This document shows, piece after piece, positions 3,644 through 7,215 of a stretch of 7,215 bases of DNA. Both the position numbers and the translations under genes were made by a program. Within the stretch, counting starts at the first letter, position 1; each line of letters starts with the position of its first letter. A model generated the notes under the pieces. That model was not told the origin of the DNA, searched no databases, and saw only the letters and a program-made list of their open reading frames with translations. The stretch lies in NCBI RefSeq assembly GCF_041909755.1, contig NZ_JAYRCW010000109.1, positions 1-7,215 of the forward strand, written 5' to 3'. Source of the stretch: Sandaracinobacteroides sp041909755. Its GTDB lineage: Bacteria; Pseudomonadota; Alphaproteobacteria; Sphingomonadales; Sphingomonadaceae.

Positions 3644-6547
3644 ATGAGCCTCACCCACATCTCCGTCCGCGGCGCCCGCGAGCACAATCTGAAATCCGTG
3701 GACATCGACCTGCCGAGGGACAGGCTCATCGTCATCACCGGCCTCTCCGGCTCCGGCAAATCCTCGCTCGCCTTCGATACCATCTATGCCGAAGGCCAGC
3801 GCCGCTATGTGGAAAGCCTCTCGGCCTACGCCCGCCAGTTCCTGGAACTGATGCAGAAGCCCGATGTCGATCATATCGAGGGCCTCAGCCCCGCCATCAG
3901 CATCGAACAGAAGACGACCAGCCGAAACCCCCGTTCCACCGTCGGCACCGTCACCGAAATCTATGATTACATGCGCCTGCTCTGGGCGCGCACCGGCGTC
4001 CCCTACAGCCCCGCAACGGGCCTTCCCATCTCCGCGCAGACGGTCAGCCAGATGGTCGATCGCGTCCTTGCGCTGCCCGAAGGCAGCCGCCTCATGCTCC
4101 TCGCCCCCGTCGTGCGCGGCCGCAAGGGCGAATACCGCAAGGAAATCGCGGAGTGGAAGAAGGCCGGCTTCCAGCGCCTTCGCGTCAACGGCGCCGTCGT
4201 GGATATCGAGGACGCGCCCACGCTCGACAAGAAGTACAAGCACGACATCGACGTCGTGGTGGATCGCCTGGTCGTCCGCCCCGACATCGCCGGCCGCCTC
4301 GCAGAATCCTTCGAAACCGCCCTCAAACTGGCAGACGGCCTCGCCGTAGTCGAAATCCTCCCCTCCCCTTCAGGGGAGGGGCCGGGGGTGGGGCCGGGTG
4401 CAGAACCGGGCGCGGCAGTGTCGGGCAAGCCCGAAGCCAACGAGGCGATCACCTTCTCCGAAAAATTCGCCTGCCCCGTCTCCGGCTTCACCCTCCCCGA
4501 AATCGAACCGCGCCTCTTCTCCTTCAACGCCCCGCAGGGCGCCTGCCCCACCTGCAACGGCCTCGGCGAACGCCTCTTCTTCGATCCCTTCCTCATCGTC
4601 CCGAACGAGGCGATCTCGCTGAAGGACGGCGCCGTCGTCCCCTGGGCCAAATCCTCGCCCCCCTCGCCCTACTATATGCAGGTGCTCGGCTCCGTCGTCC
4701 GCGCGCTCGGCGGCACGCTCGATCAGCCCTGGGCCAAGCTGCCGGAAGAAACGCGTGACGCCATCCTCAACGGCACGAAGGGCAAGCCGATCCCCCTCGT
4801 GTTCGAGGATGGGCGCAAGCGCTACGAGGTGATGAAGCCGTTCGACGGCGTCATCGCCAACCTCGACAAGCGCTTCCGCGACACCGAAAGCGCGTGGATG
4901 CGCGAGGAACTGGGCCGCTACCAGGCCTCCGCCCCGTGCGAGGCGTGCGGCGGCGCCCGCCTGAAACCCGAAGCGCTCAGCGTGAAGATCGCCGGCGAAA
5001 GCATTTCAGACAGCACGCGCCGCTCGGTCGCAGAGGCCGCGCACTGGTTCCAGGCGCTCCCCGCCCACCTCACCCCCAAGCAGCAGGAAATCGCCACCCG
5101 CATCCTCAAGGAAATCAACGAGCGTCTCGGCTTCCTCGTCAACGTCGGCCTCGGCTACCTCAGCCTCGATCGCACCTCGGGCACGCTGTCCGGCGGCGAA
5201 TCCCAGCGCATCCGCCTCGCCAGCCAGATCGGCTCCGGCCTCTCGGGCGTCCTCTATGTGCTGGATGAACCCTCCATCGGCCTCCACCAGCGCGACAATG
5301 ATCGCCTCCTCGAAACGCTGAAGCGCCTGCGCGACCTCGGCAACACGGTGCTGGTGGTGGAGCATGACGAGGATGCGATCCGCACCGCCGATCATGTGGT
5401 CGATATGGGCCCCGGCGCCGGCCGCAACGGCGGCGCCGTCGTGGCGCAGGGCACGCTGGCAGACATCCTGAACAACCCTGCCAGCCTCACAGGCGATTAC
5501 CTCACCGGCCGCCGCAGGGTGGAGGTGCCCGCCACCCGCCGCAAGGGCAACGGCAAGCGCCTCACCATCACCGGCGCCCGCGCCAACAACCTGAACAATG
5601 TCTCCGCCTCGATCCCGCTCGGCACCTTCACCTGCGTCACCGGCGTCTCGGGCAGCGGCAAGTCCAGCTTCGTGATCGACACCCTTTATCCCGCCGCCGC
5701 CCGCCAGCTGAACGGCGCCCGCATCCACGCCGGCCCGCACGACAGCATCACCGGGCTCGAACATCTGGATAAGGTGATCGACATCGATCAGTCCCCCATC
5801 GGCCGCACGCCCCGCTCCAACCCCGCCACCTACACCGGCGCCTTCACCCACATCCGTGACTGGTTCGCCGGTCTCCCGGAATCCCAGGCCCGCGGCTACA
5901 AGCCCGGCCGCTTCAGCTTCAACGTGAAGGGCGGCCGCTGCGAAGCCTGCCAGGGCGATGGCATGCTCAAGATCGAGATGCACTTCCTCCCCGACGTCTA
6001 CGTCCAGTGCGACGTCTGCCACGGAAAGCGCTACAACCGCGAAACGCTGGAGGTGCAGCACAAGGGCCACTCCATCGCAGACGTGCTGGACATGACGGTC
6101 AGCGACGCGGTGAAACTGTTCGAAGCAGTCCCCCCCATCCGCGATCGCCTCCGCATGCTGGAAGAAGTCGGCCTCGGCTACGTCCACGTCGGCCAGCAGG
6201 CGACAACCCTCAGCGGCGGCGAAGCCCAGCGCGTGAAGCTGGCAAAGGAACTCTCCCGCCGCGCCACCGGCCAGACCCTCTACATCCTCGACGAACCCAC
6301 AACCGGCCTCCACTTCGAGGATGTCCGCAAACTGCTGGAAGTCCTCCACGCACTGGTGGACCAGGGGAACACGGTGGTGGTGATCGAACACAATCTGGAG
6401 GTCATCAAGACCGCGGACTGGGTAATCGACCTCGGGCCGGAGGGCGGCTCCGGCGGCGGAGAGATTGTTGTGGCGGGAACGCCTGAGCAGGTGGTGGCGA
6501 GCGGGCACGGGTTTACGGGGGGGTATTTGGCTGGGTTGTTGGGGTAG
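3644..6547 (+). CDS. uvrA: Excinuclease ABC subunit A (UvrA)
   Basis: This 967-residue protein is a complete UvrA, the ATP-dependent damage sensor that dimerises, loads UvrB onto lesions and starts nucleotide excision repair in the cytoplasm. It has two ABC ATPase modules. Module 1 has Walker A GLSGSGKSS (33-41), signature LSGGE (515-519) and Walker B VLYVLDEP (537-544). Module 2 has Walker A GVSGSGKSS (667-675), signature LSGGE (856-860) and Walker B LYILDEP (879-885). Cysteine pairs occur at C301/C304, C432/C435, C766/C769 and C789/C792. The first zinc module is incomplete, with CPVS (277-280) where E. coli has CPIC. The protein is about 27 residues longer than E. coli UvrA (940), mostly because of an insertion at about 239-260 encoded by a palindromic repeat. 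The start fits the family's N-terminus (ISVRGAREHNLK). There is no good Shine-Dalgarno sequence near it; AGG at 3627-3629 is 14 bases away. A LexA box lies just upstream. The last ~30 codons switch to G-ended codons. Confidence 0.98.
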   Translation: MSLTHISVRGAREHNLKSVDIDLPRDRLIVITGLSGSGKSSLAFDTIYAEGQRRYVESLSAYARQFLELMQKPDVDHIEGLSPAISIEQKTTSRNPRSTVGTVTEIYDYMRLLWARTGVPYSPATGLPISAQTVSQMVDRVLALPEGSRLMLLAPVVRGRKGEYRKEIAEWKKAGFQRLRVNGAVVDIEDAPTLDKKYKHDIDVVVDRLVVRPDIAGRLAESFETALKLADGLAVVEILPSPSGEGPGVGPGAEPGAAVSGKPEANEAITFSEKFACPVSGFTLPEIEPRLFSFNAPQGACPTCNGLGERLFFDPFLIVPNEAISLKDGAVVPWAKSSPPSPYYMQVLGSVVRALGGTLDQPWAKLPEETRDAILNGTKGKPIPLVFEDGRKRYEVMKPFDGVIANLDKRFRDTESAWMREELGRYQASAPCEACGGARLKPEALSVKIAGESISDSTRRSVAEAAHWFQALPAHLTPKQQEIATRILKEINERLGFLVNVGLGYLSLDRTSGTLSGGESQRIRLASQIGSGLSGVLYVLDEPSIGLHQRDNDRLLETLKRLRDLGNTVLVVEHDEDAIRTADHVVDMGPGAGRNGGAVVAQGTLADILNNPASLTGDYLTGRRRVEVPATRRKGNGKRLTITGARANNLNNVSASIPLGTFTCVTGVSGSGKSSFVIDTLYPAAARQLNGARIHAGPHDSITGLEHLDKVIDIDQSPIGRTPRSNPATYTGAFTHIRDWFAGLPESQARGYKPGRFSFNVKGGRCEACQGDGMLKIEMHFLPDVYVQCDVCHGKRYNRETLEVQHKGHSIADVLDMTVSDAVKLFEAVPPIRDRLRMLEEVGLGYVHVGQQATTLSGGEAQRVKLAKELSRRATGQTLYILDEPTTGLHFEDVRKLLEVLHALVDQGNTVVVIEHNLEVIKTADWVIDLGPEGGSGGGEIVVAGTPEQVVASGHGFTGGYLAGLLG
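4360..4393. repeat. Palindromic GC element inserted in frame within uvrA
   Basis: CCCCTCCCC (4360-4368) and GGGGAGGGG (4373-4381) form a perfect nine-base stem around TTCA, followed by CCGGGGGTGGGG (4382-4393). The insert reads SPSGEGPGVGPG in UvrA. This layout resembles the short palindromic repeats (REP-like) dispersed in many sphingomonad and other high-GC genomes, which commonly read as SP-x-GEGPGVG in protein. It lies at UvrA residues 239-251, between the conserved AVV strand and FSEKFACP, a stretch of ~32 residues against ~10 in E. coli. Repeat status is inferred because only one copy is in the window. Confidence 0.65.
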
Positions 6548-6642
6548 GGGCTGGCACACCATCGGAGCCCTTGGCCCCAGCTGTCTCGAGCTACGCTTCG
6601 CCACTGGAGAGTTTGGCTTGTGGAGCAGTTCACATAAGTCGA

Positions 6643-6671
6643 TTGACCCCGCAGTCATTAGCAGACATTCT
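6643..6671 (+). promoter_or_regulatory. Possible promoter of the TIR/SEFIR gene
   Basis: TTGACC (6643-6648) matches the -35 consensus in five of six bases. It is spaced 17 bases from CATTCT (6666-6671), which keeps the second A and final T of a -10 box but matches only three of six bases. A start near 6678 would give a ~28-base leader containing the ribosome-binding site. Located in the first A/T-richer DNA after uvrA. Tentative. Confidence 0.3.
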
Positions 6672-6694
6672 TGAACTCGCTCGATACAAGTATC

Positions 6695-6700
6695 AGGAAG
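6695..6700 (+). promoter_or_regulatory. Ribosome-binding site deciding the GTG start at 6706
   Basis: AGGAAG lies five bases before GTG 6706-6708; counted from AGGA the spacing is seven bases, which is ideal. It is the only good Shine-Dalgarno sequence in the open frame, which runs back to 6487 without any ATG, and it places the start six codons before the first strand of the TIR/SEFIR domain. Confidence 0.75.
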
Positions 6701-6705
6701 TTTGC

Positions 6706-7215
6706 GTGACTCACGACACTCCAAAGCTCTTTGTCTCATATTCTTGGACTAGCGAATCACACAAGAACTGGGTCCGTCAACTAGCAGAGGACTTGTGTGC
6801 CAATGGTGTCGATACGAGAATTGATATTTGGCACTGCGCGGAGGGACAGGATCTGCACGCCTTTATGGAGTCGATGGTTCTGGACGATAGCATACAGAAG
6901 GTCCTTATAGTCTGCGATAGTGAGTATGTAGCTAAGGCTAATGCCCGACGCGGCGGGGTTGGCATTGAGGCAAGAATCATCTCCCCAGAGGTCTATAAAA
7001 GGTCCGATCAGACTAAGTTTGCAGGCTGTATTCTGGCAAAGGATGCACAAGGGGATGCAGAGCTTCCTGTATATCTCAAGGGTCGCCTAGCCTTTGACTT
7101 TACTGATGATGACAATTATGCGGTAGTGCTTCACAGGGTTGTGAGATGGGTTTACAATAAACCATTTGATGTCCAGCCTCCCATTGGACCAACTCCTCCA
7201 TTCTTGAACGAAAAT
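6706..7215 (+). CDS. TIR/SEFIR-domain protein, N-terminal part (truncated by window)
   Basis: The 170 visible residues, read from GTG, match the bacterial SEFIR/TIR_2 type of Toll/interleukin-1-receptor-like domain. Strand A is KLFVSYSW (7-14), followed by a helix with SHKNWVRQLAEDL (18-30). Next come GVDTRIDIWHCAEGQDLHAFME (from about 34, the BB-loop region), strand KVLIVCD (65-71) with EYVAKANARRGGVGIEARI (73-91), and a later strand and helix with ELPVYLKGRLAFDF (119-132). Glu88 in GVGIEA is a plausible catalytic glutamate, by analogy with TIR NADases. The domain ends near 150 and a Pro-rich linker (PPIGPTPPF) leads out of the window, so the partner or effector region is unseen. Known relatives include the single-gene antiphage system bSEFIR, in which the domain is linked to NAD+ depletion and abortive infection; the same role here is inferred. 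GC of three 60-base lines counted by hand is 45-52%, far below uvrA, and codons AGA, ATA, CTA and AAA appear, so recent transfer is likely. Domain assignment is strong, function moderate. Confidence 0.85.
   Translation, partial: MTHDTPKLFVSYSWTSESHKNWVRQLAEDLCANGVDTRIDIWHCAEGQDLHAFMESMVLDDSIQKVLIVCDSEYVAKANARRGGVGIEARIISPEVYKRSDQTKFAGCILAKDAQGDAELPVYLKGRLAFDFTDDDNYAVVLHRVVRWVYNKPFDVQPPIGPTPPFLNEN

Noticed and set aside
6548..6570. Possible terminator after uvrA, GGGCT (6548-6552) with AGCCC (6566-6570)
   Set aside because: Only five pairs with a 13-base loop and just two T after it; too weak to call.
6465..6674. Rightward 69-residue frame bridging the uvrA end and the gap
   Set aside because: It overlaps the conserved end of UvrA, is Trp/Gly-rich without family features, and lacks a ribosome-binding site.
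5006..6739. Long leftward open frame of 577 residues antisense to uvrA
   Set aside because: It is a shadow of uvrA in high-GC DNA: repetitive Ala/Gly/Val/Asp composition, no domains, and the opposite strand is a fully conserved UvrA.
6777..7050. Leftward frames antisense to the TIR/SEFIR gene
   Set aside because: They lie opposite clearly conserved SEFIR/TIR domain codons and show no recognisable motifs.
1..7215. CRISPR arrays, tRNA or rRNA genes, insertion sequences
   Set aside because: No regularly spaced repeats, cloverleaf with CCA end, rRNA-like stretches or transposase motifs were seen on either strand.

Overview
The window is high-GC, C-rich DNA whose protein families and codon use (GGC, CTC, GTC and GCC dominating) suggest an alphaproteobacterium, most likely a sphingomonad. 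This rests on three things: the UvrA variant, the GAAC-N7-GAAC SOS box and the resemblance of the hypothetical proteins to sphingomonad ones from memory. No search was run. The last ~600 bases are clearly different: about half GC, with AGA, ATA, CTA and AAA codons, as expected of acquired DNA.

Layout: (1) 3-497 (+), the C-terminal end of a family-2-type glycosyltransferase cut by the window edge. (2) 575-1222 (+), a small cytoplasmic alpha/beta hydrolase. (3) 1082-2545 (-), a membrane-anchored DUF900-type alpha/beta hydrolase, convergent with the previous gene and overlapping it by 141 bases. (4) 2546-2704, a divergent intergenic region with an inverted repeat that flanks the ribosome-binding site of the next gene. 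(5) 2705-3187 (+), a conserved protein of unknown function, followed by a strong GC hairpin. (6) 3286-3474 (+), a small membrane protein, followed by a hairpin and T-run terminator. (7) 3644-6547 (+), a complete uvrA preceded by an exact alphaproteobacterial LexA box and carrying an in-frame palindromic GC-rich insertion. (8) 6706 to the window end (+), a GTG-started TIR/SEFIR-domain gene of foreign composition, truncated by the window.

Regions 1-6 look like ordinary chromosomal genes with no shared pathway that I can see. UvrA is the damage-recognition ATPase of nucleotide excision repair, and the LexA box puts it under SOS control. The most interesting item is the TIR/SEFIR gene immediately downstream of uvrA. 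It has its own ribosome-binding site and a plausible promoter, belongs to a family used in antiphage defence, and may open a defence or genomic island that continues past the window.
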